Origin: Bacillota bacterium | GTDB lineage: Bacteria; Bacillota; Clostridia; Oscillospirales; Acutalibacteraceae | NCBI GenBank assembly: GCA_023415895.1 | Contig: JAEZJA010000249.1 | Location: 1 to 9,654 of the forward strand | DNA: 9,654 bases | Direction of reading: 5' to 3' | In this document: positions 1 to 4,849 of the stretch, piece after piece | How the letters are laid out: every line of letters starts with the position of its first letter | Position numbering within the stretch: the stretch's first letter is position 1 | The notes under the pieces: model-generated | Database searches by the model: none | What the model saw: only the letters and a program-made list of their open reading frames with translations | What the model was told of the DNA's origin: nothing | Position numbers and translations under genes: made by a program

Positions 1-42
1 CTTGCGTTCTTGCTCAATTGTGATAGAATAGCTTTTGTCCAT
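1..42 (-). CDS. N-terminal fragment of an unidentified minus-strand gene
   Basis: Only the first 14 codons lie in the window, reading MDKSYSITIEQERK from an ATG at 42. An AAGGAG ribosome binding site at 52-57 (minus strand) stands 9 nt upstream of that ATG, which is the main reason to believe in the gene. The frame is open to the window edge. The residues are too few to recognise a family, so no function is proposed. It is divergent from the TauE/SafE pair, and the 222 bases between the two start codons would carry both promoters. Confidence 0.6.
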   Translation of the reverse strand, partial: MDKSYSITIEQERK

Positions 43-83
43 GGCGATGGGCTCCTTCTGTCAGAGTGTTGTGTGAGAACTTT

Positions 84-112
84 ATTCTAACAGATCAATC
101 CATCGCTGTGGA
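84..112 (-). promoter_or_regulatory. Candidate sigma-70 promoter for the minus-strand gene at 1-42
   Basis: On the minus strand a -10 TAGAAT (84-89, 5 of 6 to consensus) lies 17 nt downstream of a poor -35 TCCACA (107-112, 4 of 6). Spacing and position relative to the AAGGAG at 52-57 fit, but the -35 is weak. A 6-bp inverted repeat CATATT/AATATG at 146-162 lies in the same AT-rich stretch; its role is unknown. Confidence 0.3.
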
Positions 113-264
113 CTTTTATATGTTCAATTTGATTTTACAATTTACCATATTTTAACAATATGAATCCGTCTTCTGAAAAAGGTATGCCCATTGTTCGAAT
201 GACGAGTCGCATTTTTTGGATAAAAGCGCTAAGACTAGTACCATCTTGCGACGGAGGGATCACG

Positions 265-624
265 ATGAAGGAAAAAGGCAAACAACTGATTACCGGCGGT
301 CTGGCCGGCGCAGCCAATGGTTTTTTTGGTGCGGGCGGAGGCATGTTTCTCGTTCCCCTCTTCACCAGATGGCTGCATATGGAACAGCGCCGTGCCTTTG
401 CTACGTCCGTGGCGGTGATTCTGCCTCTATCGGTCGTGTCGCTGGTCGTCAATTTTCTGCGGGGCGCCATTGACTTCTGGGGCGTATTGCCCACGCTGCT
501 TGGCGGGCTCGCGGGAGGATGGATTGCCGGGCGCGTCTTTGGAAAAGTATCGGTGACGCTGCTGCGCCGCATTCTGGGGCTGCTGATTATCTATGGCGGC
601 ATACGGGCGGTGCTGCTGCTGTGA
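265..624 (+). CDS. TauE/SafE-family half-size permease subunit A
   Basis: A 119-residue integral membrane protein resembling one half of the TauE/SafE (DUF81, TSUP) permeases. Family members usually have about 250 residues built from two related halves and move sulfite, sulfoacetate or other small anions across the membrane. The glycine-rich GAGGG at residues 22-26 is the family's first-helix signature. Hydrophobic segments lie at about 8-33, 45-64, 68-88 and 97-119, and the end LLRRILGLLIIYGGIR mirrors the end of the next gene. ATG 265 was chosen because GGAGGG at 253-258 precedes it by 6 nt; an in-frame ATG at 160 lacks such a site and would add a non-hydrophobic tail. The stop overlaps the next GTG start, so the two products are probably made together and form one heterodimeric transporter. 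The substrate is not known from sequence. Confidence 0.82.
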   Translation: MKEKGKQLITGGLAGAANGFFGAGGGMFLVPLFTRWLHMEQRRAFATSVAVILPLSVVSLVVNFLRGAIDFWGVLPTLLGGLAGGWIAGRVFGKVSVTLLRRILGLLIIYGGIRAVLLL

Positions 625-1001
625 TCAAAATTGTACTGAACTTTATCGTCGGTCTGGCGACCGGCATTCTCAGCGGCTTCGGTATCGGCGGTGGGTCACT
701 GTTGATTATCTATCTGACCGCTTTTGCCGGTGTCGATCAGTATACCGCCGGGGGCATCAACCTGCTGTATTTTGTGTTCTGCGCGCCTCCCGCGCTGATT
801 TCTCACATCAAGAACCGCATGATCGACAAAAAAACTGCGCTGCTGTGTATTCTGGCGGGCGTCGTCACCTCCGTCCTCGCCGCCTACATCGCCGCGGTCA
901 TCGACGTCAGCCTGTTGCGCCGCATCTTCGGTGCATTTTTGATCTATATCGGTATCCGCGAGCTTTTCTGCAAAAAAGAGAAGGCATCTGAAAACAAATA
1001 A
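621..1001 (+). CDS. TauE/SafE-family half-size permease subunit B
   Basis: A 126-residue membrane protein forming the second TauE/SafE half. The start is GTG at 621, overlapping the TGA of subunit A in the four bases GTGA, a classic translational-coupling arrangement. GIGGG at residues 21-25 repeats the signature of subunit A, and the C-terminal LLRRIFGAFLIYIGIREL parallels LLRRILGLLIIYGGIR of subunit A, pointing to an ancient duplication. The middle segment TAGGINLLYFVFCAPPALIS resembles the second helix region of full-length TauE proteins. A lysine-rich tail (CKKEKASENK) ends the protein. Together the two genes total 245 residues, the length of one normal TauE. No terminator is evident before the next promoter, so some read-through into the HTH gene is possible. 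Confidence 0.82.
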   Translation: MIKIVLNFIVGLATGILSGFGIGGGSLLIIYLTAFAGVDQYTAGGINLLYFVFCAPPALISHIKNRMIDKKTALLCILAGVVTSVLAAYIAAVIDVSLLRRIFGAFLIYIGIRELFCKKEKASENK

Positions 1002-1017
1002 CTCTACCTATCGTGGA

Positions 1018-1046
1018 TTGCATCCTCTGCCCCCTTGTTGTATGAT
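1018..1046 (+). promoter_or_regulatory. Sigma-70 promoter of the HTH-desulfoferrodoxin gene
   Basis: A -35 TTGCAT (1018-1023, 4 of 6) and a -10 TATGAT (1041-1046, 5 of 6) are separated by exactly 17 nt. Transcription would begin near 1053, leaving a leader of about 27 nt before ATG 1080. This excludes the more upstream in-frame TTG at 1035, which lies inside the promoter. Confidence 0.6.
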
Positions 1047-1079
1047 AACCATGGAACAAACAGAAAAGGATGGATGACC

Positions 1080-1664
1080 ATGGATTGCGCAAAGGTGGGC
1101 GGTCTGATTTGCAGGCTGCGGAAGGAAAAGGGGTTGACACAAAAGCAGCTAGCGGATACCCTGCATCTCAGCAATAAAACCGTTTCCAAATGGGAAACTG
1201 GTTCGGGCTGCCCCGATGTGTCGCTGCTTCCGCAGCTATCCGCTCTTCTGAATGTGGATATTGAAAAGATCTTGTTGGGAGAACTACCTGAAAACGAGTT
1301 TGTGGGAGGCAACATGAAAAAAACAAAATATACTGTCTGCCCCACCTGCGGCAACCTGGTTGTCAGCACAGGCGAGGCGGAGGTTTCCTGCTGCGGTCGG
1401 CGGCTGGAAACCTTGGTTCCTCAAAAAGCCGATGGAGATGACCGCCTGACGGTCGAAGTCGTGGAGGATGACTGGTTCATCACTTCCGATCACCCTATGC
1501 TCAAGGAGCATAGTATCTCCTTTGTCGCGTTCGCCACAGGTGACCGTGTCCAGATCATCAAGCAATACCCCGAATGGAACCTGCAGGTGCGCATCCCCAA
1601 ACGCGGTCATGGACTGCTGCTCTGGTATTGTACACAACATGGGCTGTTTTATCAGCTGCTGTAA
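1080..1664 (+). CDS. XRE-type regulator fused to a desulfoferrodoxin/superoxide reductase-like domain
   Basis: A 194-residue two-domain protein. Residues 5-65 form an XRE helix-turn-helix (GLTQKQLADTLHLSNKTVSKWE) for DNA binding. Residues 79-194 resemble desulfoferrodoxin: a desulforedoxin-like iron site CPTC...CC (Cys87, 90, 104, 105), then a superoxide reductase-like core with SDHPM (His138), KEH (His144) and WYCTQHGLF (Cys184, His187). The family iron centre uses four His and one Cys; the first His appears to be Asp121 here. The protein may sense superoxide or iron-redox state and control gene expression, which is inference. ATG 1080 follows AAAGGA with about 9 nt spacing; ATG 1074 is too close. 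An internal ATG at 1314 follows GGGAGG and could yield the C-terminal domain alone. A strong hairpin follows the stop. Confidence 0.85.
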   Translation: MDCAKVGGLICRLRKEKGLTQKQLADTLHLSNKTVSKWETGSGCPDVSLLPQLSALLNVDIEKILLGELPENEFVGGNMKKTKYTVCPTCGNLVVSTGEAEVSCCGRRLETLVPQKADGDDRLTVEVVEDDWFITSDHPMLKEHSISFVAFATGDRVQIIKQYPEWNLQVRIPKRGHGLLLWYCTQHGLFYQLL

Positions 1665-1665
1665 G

Positions 1666-1700
1666 AAGGCGCCGGACTGTCATACGACATCCGGCGCCTT
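1666..1700. terminator. Strong bidirectional hairpin between convergent genes
   Basis: AAGGCGCCGGA (1666-1676) pairs perfectly with TCCGGCGCCTT (1690-1700). Within the loop TGTC (1678-1681) pairs with GACA (1686-1689), leaving one bulged C and an ATAC tetraloop, about 15 bp in all. No long T run follows on either side, so it is not a textbook intrinsic terminator. It sits 1 nt after the stop of the HTH fusion gene and just beyond the apparent original end (1712) of the convergent DUF6179-like gene, and probably ends both transcripts. Confidence 0.65.
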
Positions 1701-1711
1701 CCCCTATGCGA

Positions 1712-1813
1712 CTATGTTATATCTTTTTCGCTCAGCAGCTTCCTGTAAGCCGCATCCTCCATTTTGGGGGTGATTTGAACCAGCATACGCGCCTGCTCTC
1801 GTGCGCTGGACGG
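1712..1813 (-). pseudogene. In-frame 3' remnant of the DUF6179-like gene beyond a TAA
   Basis: Directly after the TAA at 1814-1816, in the same minus-strand frame, 33 sense codons run to a TAG at 1712-1714. They begin PSSAREQARMLVQITPKM and continue as an amphipathic, charged helix ending SEKDIT. The composition looks like coding sequence. The TAG lies 11 nt before the shared hairpin, a natural distance for a gene end, whereas the TAA lies more than 100 nt before it. A TAA arising from CAA (Gln) by a single base change would explain the arrangement. A free 24-residue peptide from the internal ATG is possible but lacks a good binding site. Confidence 0.5.
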
Positions 1814-2776
1814 TTAATAGAATACAGTGCCAAGCGTATCCGTACGCACAGCCCCAGCGATTGCCGAGGAAATACGCGACATGGCATCGCGCAGATAGGC
1901 ACAAACGCCATCGGTGGATACTCCCAGCTGATGTATCAGCGCTTCACCGGCCTGATCGACGCGCGCATTTATCTGCTCACGGGTGAGACCGTTCAGCTTC
2001 ACATAGAGCTGCTCTCGCTGCGCCGCGGTTATGGTCAGCTTTCGGCAGTCGGTGTTCAGCAGAACACAGCCAACCGCACAGGTTAGAATTTGTTCACACA
2101 CATTAAAAACTTGCTGACGATAGTTCGCGTCGAACCCACTGAGCAGGTGATGGATGGCGTCGGGCGAAAAACAACGGCAGATCGCATTTTCATAACTTAC
2201 GGCCTCGAGATAGCGAATGATAAACTCGACACCCGCCGCATCGCTGACGGGACAGCAAAGCGGATAATCGGCCGTGATGTGGATGTCATGAGCGGCAAAA
2301 TCCGGGTCATAGAGCTTAAAGAAGCCGAGGATACCGCCCATCATGGTGTCTTCATAGACCTCGATGGAGGGATGGAGCAAACTGCGCAGCACCTTGGCGT
2401 GATAAAACCGTGCCGTTTGGAGTTTGGTATCAATCATTTTTCTTCCCGCACGATAAAGCGCGGTGAAGTTCTCTGTTTTGAGCGCCTGCACCCCCATGTC
2501 AGGGTTAGGCAGAGATTTCAGATACAGACCGATCGTATAGGCGTTGGATTCCAGCAGATTTTTCGCCACTTCCATGCGAATGGACGAGCTCAGACCACCT
2601 GTAAACTGTCGGATCTTGAACTCCAACAACTGCATACACTCAATTTGCAGTCTGTCGACTTCCTCATCGATCAACAGCCCTTTTTGTTGAGCCTCCTCCA
2701 TCAGAGTAGCGAAATAAAACTCACCGCTCAAGGTTTTGGCGTCGATACTGCTCACACGTTCAATCGCCATCGGCAT
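1814..2776 (-). CDS. DUF6179-like protein, probably truncated by an in-frame stop
   Basis: A 320-residue protein whose segment FTGGLSSSIRMEVAKNLLES (residues 58-77) resembles clostridial DUF6179 proteins; the function of that family is not known. It has no signal peptide or obvious membrane helix and appears soluble and helical. ATG 2776 was chosen because AGGAGG at 2786-2791 (minus strand) lies 9 nt upstream; the in-frame ATG at 2770 would be 15 nt away. The start lies inside the end of the DUF6323-like gene (17-nt overlap), so the two are translationally coupled. The frame stops at a TAA (1814-1816) but stays open in the same frame for 33 more codons to a TAG at 1712, and these codons look protein-like. 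This suggests a recent nonsense change or a readthrough site. The family name rests on recognition of short motifs, so confidence in it is moderate. Confidence 0.72.
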   Translation of the reverse strand: MPMAIERVSSIDAKTLSGEFYFATLMEEAQQKGLLIDEEVDRLQIECMQLLEFKIRQFTGGLSSSIRMEVAKNLLESNAYTIGLYLKSLPNPDMGVQALKTENFTALYRAGRKMIDTKLQTARFYHAKVLRSLLHPSIEVYEDTMMGGILGFFKLYDPDFAAHDIHITADYPLCCPVSDAAGVEFIIRYLEAVSYENAICRCFSPDAIHHLLSGFDANYRQQVFNVCEQILTCAVGCVLLNTDCRKLTITAAQREQLYVKLNGLTREQINARVDQAGEALIHQLGVSTDGVCAYLRDAMSRISSAIAGAVRTDTLGTVFY

Positions 2777-3245
2777 TCTCGTTTTCCTCCTCATCGTATA
2801 CCGGCTCACAGTCCATGCCGGCCCGCACCGTTTTGGCCAGCCTTTCCAGCTCCCGACCAGCCAGCAGCTCAAGAGAACCTTGACAACACCCGTCAAACGC
2901 CTGATGCATAAAACGCAGCAGTTCTTCGTCGCTCAGGATATCCATCGTTTCATTTTTAAAGGTATAAAACAAATCAATCAGATTATGGACGATTTCAGCG
3001 TAATTCTGCCGGTTCAGATAGGGCGAGTCGCAGAACTCCCGAATAATTGCGGAAATAATCCCCCCGCCGAATTCCACACGTCCCGTTTGCTGCAAGCTCA
3101 ACGCACGCGTAGAAACAAGCTCCGTTGCCTGCTCGGGTGTCAGCGTCAGACCATAGCGGTCGGTAAAGGCGTTGCACGCGACGACCTCATTCATCGCCAG
3201 CACTTGGGATGACTGACAAAGCTTTTGAAGCCACTCACCATCCAT
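2760..3245 (-). CDS. DUF6323-like protein of unknown function
   Basis: A 161-residue soluble protein and the first gene of a minus-strand operon. Residues 31-43 (YGLTLTPEQATEL), 55-64 (GRVEFGGGII) and 71-77 (FCDSPYL) match what is recalled of clostridial DUF6323 proteins, which commonly neighbour DUF6179 genes. KNETMDILSDEELL (97-110) and CQGSLELLAGREL (121-132) follow, and the protein ends in an acidic tail (YDEEENENADGD). No catalytic motif, metal-binding cluster or membrane segment is evident. ATG 3245 follows AGGGGAG (3254-3260, minus strand) with 8 nt spacing. Its last 17 nt overlap the start of the DUF6179-like gene, so a joint product or complex is likely. The biochemical role is unknown. 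Confidence 0.78.
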   Translation of the reverse strand: MDGEWLQKLCQSSQVLAMNEVVACNAFTDRYGLTLTPEQATELVSTRALSLQQTGRVEFGGGIISAIIREFCDSPYLNRQNYAEIVHNLIDLFYTFKNETMDILSDEELLRFMHQAFDGCCQGSLELLAGRELERLAKTVRAGMDCEPVYDEEENENADGD

Positions 3246-3276
3246 GCTTGTGTCTCCCCTTTCGAATTCAGTGAAA

Positions 3277-3291
3277 TCATTTCGAAAATGA
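3277..3291. promoter_or_regulatory. Operator-like palindrome in the leader of the DUF6323-like gene
   Basis: A 15-bp inverted repeat TCATTTCGAAAATGA has 6-bp arms around a 3-nt centre. It lies 31 nt before the start codon of the minus-strand DUF6323-like gene and downstream of its candidate -10, where a bound repressor would block early transcription. No cognate regulator is identifiable. Confidence 0.3.
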
Positions 3292-3306
3292 CGTCAATAA
3301 CTTTTC

Positions 3307-3335
3307 ATCAAATAACTTTTTGAAAATTCAGTCAA
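3307..3335 (-). promoter_or_regulatory. Candidate promoter of the DUF6323/DUF6179-like operon
   Basis: Minus-strand -35 TTGACT (3330-3335, 5 of 6) and -10 TTTGAT (3307-3312, 4 of 6) are spaced 17 nt apart. It is the best match in the AT-rich stretch upstream of the operon. An inverted repeat CTTTTTGAA (3316-3324) / TTCAAAAAG (3342-3350) spans it and may bind a regulator serving both this promoter and the divergent one at 3354. Confidence 0.4.
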
Positions 3336-3353
3336 GAAATCTTCAAAAAGCCC

Positions 3354-3382
3354 TTGACAGACCGTAAATTTTGTGATATGAT
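3354..3382 (+). promoter_or_regulatory. Near-consensus extended -10 promoter
   Basis: A perfect -35 TTGACA (3354-3359), a 17-nt spacer and a -10 TATGAT (3377-3382) preceded by TGA, an extended -10 motif. It is the strongest promoter visible in the window. Transcription should start near 3389, only about 50 nt before an intrinsic terminator. Confidence 0.75.
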
Positions 3383-3388
3383 AATATT

Positions 3389-3441
3389 GGTTTATTGTAT
3401 TTATGTCATTTTGCGATACTGTTTATTGTATCGCTTTTTTT
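3389..3441 (+). ncRNA. Predicted short RNA or attenuated leader
   Basis: The interval runs from the predicted start site of the strong promoter to the last T of the intrinsic terminator, about 53 nt. No reading frame with a ribosome binding site is present. TTTATTGTAT occurs twice (3391-3400 and 3422-3431), the second copy forming loop and 3' stem of the terminator, so alternative pairing is limited but conceivable. It could be a small regulatory RNA, or a leader whose read-through feeds the membrane protein gene at 3556. Start and end positions are inferred, not measured. Confidence 0.4.
3413..3441 (+). terminator. Intrinsic terminator just downstream of a strong promoter
   Basis: GCGATAC (3413-3419) pairs with GTATCGC (3428-3434) across an 8-nt loop, followed immediately by seven T residues (3435-3441). 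It is a textbook Rho-independent terminator on the plus strand. Confidence 0.75.
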
Positions 3442-3478
3442 GTTGTCTGTCAACTCTGTCTATGTGTTTCTATATCTA

Positions 3479-3498
3479 TACTATTAAATACTATTAAA
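3479..3498. repeat. Tandem 10-bp AT-rich repeat
   Basis: TACTATTAAA occurs twice with no spacer (3479-3488 and 3489-3498), one DNA turn apart, within the AT-rich stretch before the small membrane protein gene. It may be a regulator site or simple AT-rich drift. -10-like hexamers (TATACT at 3477, TATGAT at 3503) overlap or adjoin it but lack a convincing -35. Confidence 0.4.
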
Positions 3499-3555
3499 AT
3501 ATTATGATATTAAAAATATTGCTCGGATACTTGTCTGTGATGGAGGATAAAGGGT

Positions 3556-3774
3556 ATGAAGAAGGCGAACTTATACAAATTTCTCTATGCCGTCAGCGGT
3601 TTGCTTGTGTTTGGTCTGATCGTCAAGATCGTTGTCAATGTTTTTCGCTATTCGTCTGCAGAGAATCCGGCACCTTTATGGCTATTTCTTGTGATCGACG
3701 CATTAATCTATCTCGCAGCCGCCATTATCGCGTTCTTCGCCGCACGTATCTGCAAAAAGAAGTATACCAGCTGA
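3556..3774 (+). CDS. Small two-helix membrane protein of unknown function
   Basis: A 72-residue protein with two clear hydrophobic helices at about residues 9-29 and 41-64. A short polar loop (RYSSAENPAP, 31-40) joins them, and the protein starts and ends in basic residues (MKKANLYK; CKKKYTS), so both ends probably lie in the cytoplasm. GGAGG at 3542-3546 precedes ATG 3556 by 9 nt. The overlapping frame beginning near 3504 is longer, but its product is not membrane-like and ignores this binding site. No family was recognised. It is preceded by the promoter-terminator unit at 3354-3441 and followed by repeat copy 1 and a terminator, so it is probably expressed alone. Confidence 0.75.
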   Translation: MKKANLYKFLYAVSGLLVFGLIVKIVVNVFRYSSAENPAPLWLFLVIDALIYLAAAIIAFFAARICKKKYTS

Positions 3775-3791
3775 TTGCTGTTTAACGCTAC

Positions 3792-3930
3792 CTTAGCCTT
3801 CCCCTTTGAGTCGAAGGTGCCCCGCAGGGGCGGATGAGGTGGACATTGGCCAGTTGCTTAGCTATGGAACATTCCCCCTCATCCATCTCACTTTGCTCGA
3901 CAGCTCCCCCCCAGGGGGAAGCCTTTCCTT
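3792..3930 (+). repeat. Structured interspersed repeat, copy 1 (diverged)
   Basis: This element is built from nested inverted repeats: CCTTC/GAAGG (3797-3817), GCCCC/GGGGC (3819-3831), an outer pair GGATGAGG (3832-3839) / CCTCATCC (3877-3884), and a right-hand CCCCC/GGGGG hairpin (3906-3918) ending in AAGCC. The order and motifs match copy 2 at 7341-7485, though the sequences have drifted. It has no coding capacity; an apparent frame across 3834-4079 is accidental. Such CCTTCCCC...GGATGAGG elements are familiar as dispersed intergenic repeats in gut Clostridia and may be non-autonomous mobile elements. Confidence 0.7.
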
Positions 3931-3950
3931 ATTATGTCCGTAATCATACG

Positions 3951-3982
3951 AACGGTGTCGCTTATGCGGCGCCGTTATTTTT
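3951..3982 (+). terminator. Intrinsic terminator upstream of the Crp/Fnr gene
   Basis: AACGGTGTCGC (3951-3961) pairs with GCGGCGCCGTT (3966-3976) over a TTAT loop, 11 bp including two G-T pairs, followed by ATTTTT (3977-3982). It separates the small membrane protein and repeat copy 1 from the regulator-transporter operon. The stretch 3983-4057 holds nothing recognisable. Confidence 0.65.
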
Positions 3983-4057
3983 ATGCATCAAGGGCACTCC
4001 CGTCATCTTCACCATAATCTCATGCATGTCAATTGCCAAATTTAACCCTTTGCCCAC

Positions 4058-4085
4058 TTGCAAATTCTCTGTGGGATGATATACT
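4058..4085 (+). promoter_or_regulatory. Promoter of the Crp/Fnr-ABC transporter operon
   Basis: A -35 TTGCAA (4058-4063, 4 of 6), a 16-nt spacer and a -10 TATACT (4080-4085, 5 of 6) predict a start near 4092. That is inside the palindrome at 4088-4109 and about 32 nt before the start codon. Confidence 0.5.
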
Positions 4086-4087
4086 AT

Positions 4088-4109
4088 AAGTGTCCCATTT
4101 GGTACACTT
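4088..4109. promoter_or_regulatory. CRP-geometry palindromic operator over the start site
   Basis: AAGTGT (4088-4093) and ACACTT (4104-4109) are inverted repeats, with a further inner CC/GG pair around ATTT. The core is TGT-N10-ACA, the half-site spacing used by CRP/FNR-family dimers. Its position across the predicted start suggests repression, most simply autoregulation by the Crp/Fnr protein encoded just downstream. Confidence 0.6.
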
Positions 4110-4123
4110 TTTGAGGTGAGGAT

Positions 4124-4819
4124 ATGAATGTATCCCATAGTCTTTGGATGGAAGATCCCCAGAATATCGAACATTGTCTGCAGTCTTTCCTGTTTCAGGG
4201 GCTGACCCCTGCGCAATTTACCCCTGTCGGAGCCTTGGCCTTGTCCCCCCTGTCCTTTGATAAGGGCGCGGTCATTTATTCCCCCCACTCCTTCCGACAA
4301 GCATTAGGCATTGTACTCAAGGGGCGTGTGGAGATCCTGCGGCAGGAGGACGGACGCCGTGTGCTGATGAATCAGCTGGAGGCAGGCGGCATCTTCGGTG
4401 CGGCCGCACTTTACGGCAGTTCGGAGGAATACGTCACCGAGATCCGGGCGCTGGAGCCCTGCCGGATCCTGTTTATCTCGCAGGAACAGCTGTCGGCCAT
4501 GATGAAGCAGGATTTTGCCATTGCCGAAAATTATATTCGTTTCCTCTCGGGGCGCATCCGCTTTTTGAACCAGCGTATTGCCGGGTTTACAGGCGGCGCC
4601 GCCGACCGTCGTCTGGCGCTCTATCTGCTGGAACATTCGGATGAGCAGGGAACTGTCAATCTGCCGCGCAGCATCGTCGCGTTGGCATCTGCACTCAATG
4701 TAGGGCGCTCCAGTCTCTATCGTTCCCTCGATGTTTTGACCGAGGCCGGTCTCATCCGGCGGGAGAACGGTAAGATCACCATTCTTGATTTGCATCGGCT
4801 TAGAGCCGTTGTACAATAA
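4124..4819 (+). CDS. Crp/Fnr-family transcriptional regulator
   Basis: A 231-residue regulator. Residues about 45-125 form the cyclic-nucleotide-binding-type beta barrel (FDKGAVIYSPHSFRQALGIV; LEAGGIFGAAALYG). Residues 128-155 form the dimer helix, and about 178-222 the winged helix-turn-helix, with recognition helix near GRSSLYRSLDVL (194-205). The phosphate-binding Arg-Ser pair of cAMP-binding CRP is not evident in the loop around 97-108, and there is no N-terminal Cys cluster as in FNR, so the effector is something else and unknown. ATG 4124 follows GAGGTGAGG (4113-4121). The gene heads an operon: the lipoprotein gene follows after 30 nt with no terminator. The palindrome at its start site suggests autoregulation, and the importer genes are its likely targets. 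Confidence 0.9.
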   Translation: MNVSHSLWMEDPQNIEHCLQSFLFQGLTPAQFTPVGALALSPLSFDKGAVIYSPHSFRQALGIVLKGRVEILRQEDGRRVLMNQLEAGGIFGAAALYGSSEEYVTEIRALEPCRILFISQEQLSAMMKQDFAIAENYIRFLSGRIRFLNQRIAGFTGGAADRRLALYLLEHSDEQGTVNLPRSIVALASALNVGRSSLYRSLDVLTEAGLIRRENGKITILDLHRLRAVVQ

Positions 4820-4849
4820 ATCAGTTTACACAGAAACGAGGAATCCCTG

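Noticed and set aside
2090..2911. Long plus-strand open frame (273 codons) opposite the DUF6179-like gene
   Set aside because: It lies antisense to a recognisable coupled gene pair, lacks a ribosome binding site, and its product shows no domain or membrane pattern.
3389..3555. Metabolite riboswitch upstream of the small membrane protein
   Set aside because: The leader before the terminator is too short and AT-rich for a known aptamer, and no known riboswitch core was recognised.
3504..3785. Alternative 93-codon frame overlapping the small membrane protein
   Set aside because: The frame at 3556 has GGAGG with ideal spacing and two clean membrane helices; this one has neither.
3834..4079. 81-codon open frame
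   Set aside because: It runs through repeat copy 1 and the terminator at 3951-3982, so it is accidental.
4304..4816. Minus-strand 170-codon frame opposite the Crp/Fnr gene
   Set aside because: It is antisense to a well-supported regulator and has no start signals.
4820..4849. Separate promoter or TPP-type element before the lipoprotein gene
   Set aside because: The gap is only 30 nt with just a ribosome binding site; co-transcription with the regulator is simpler.
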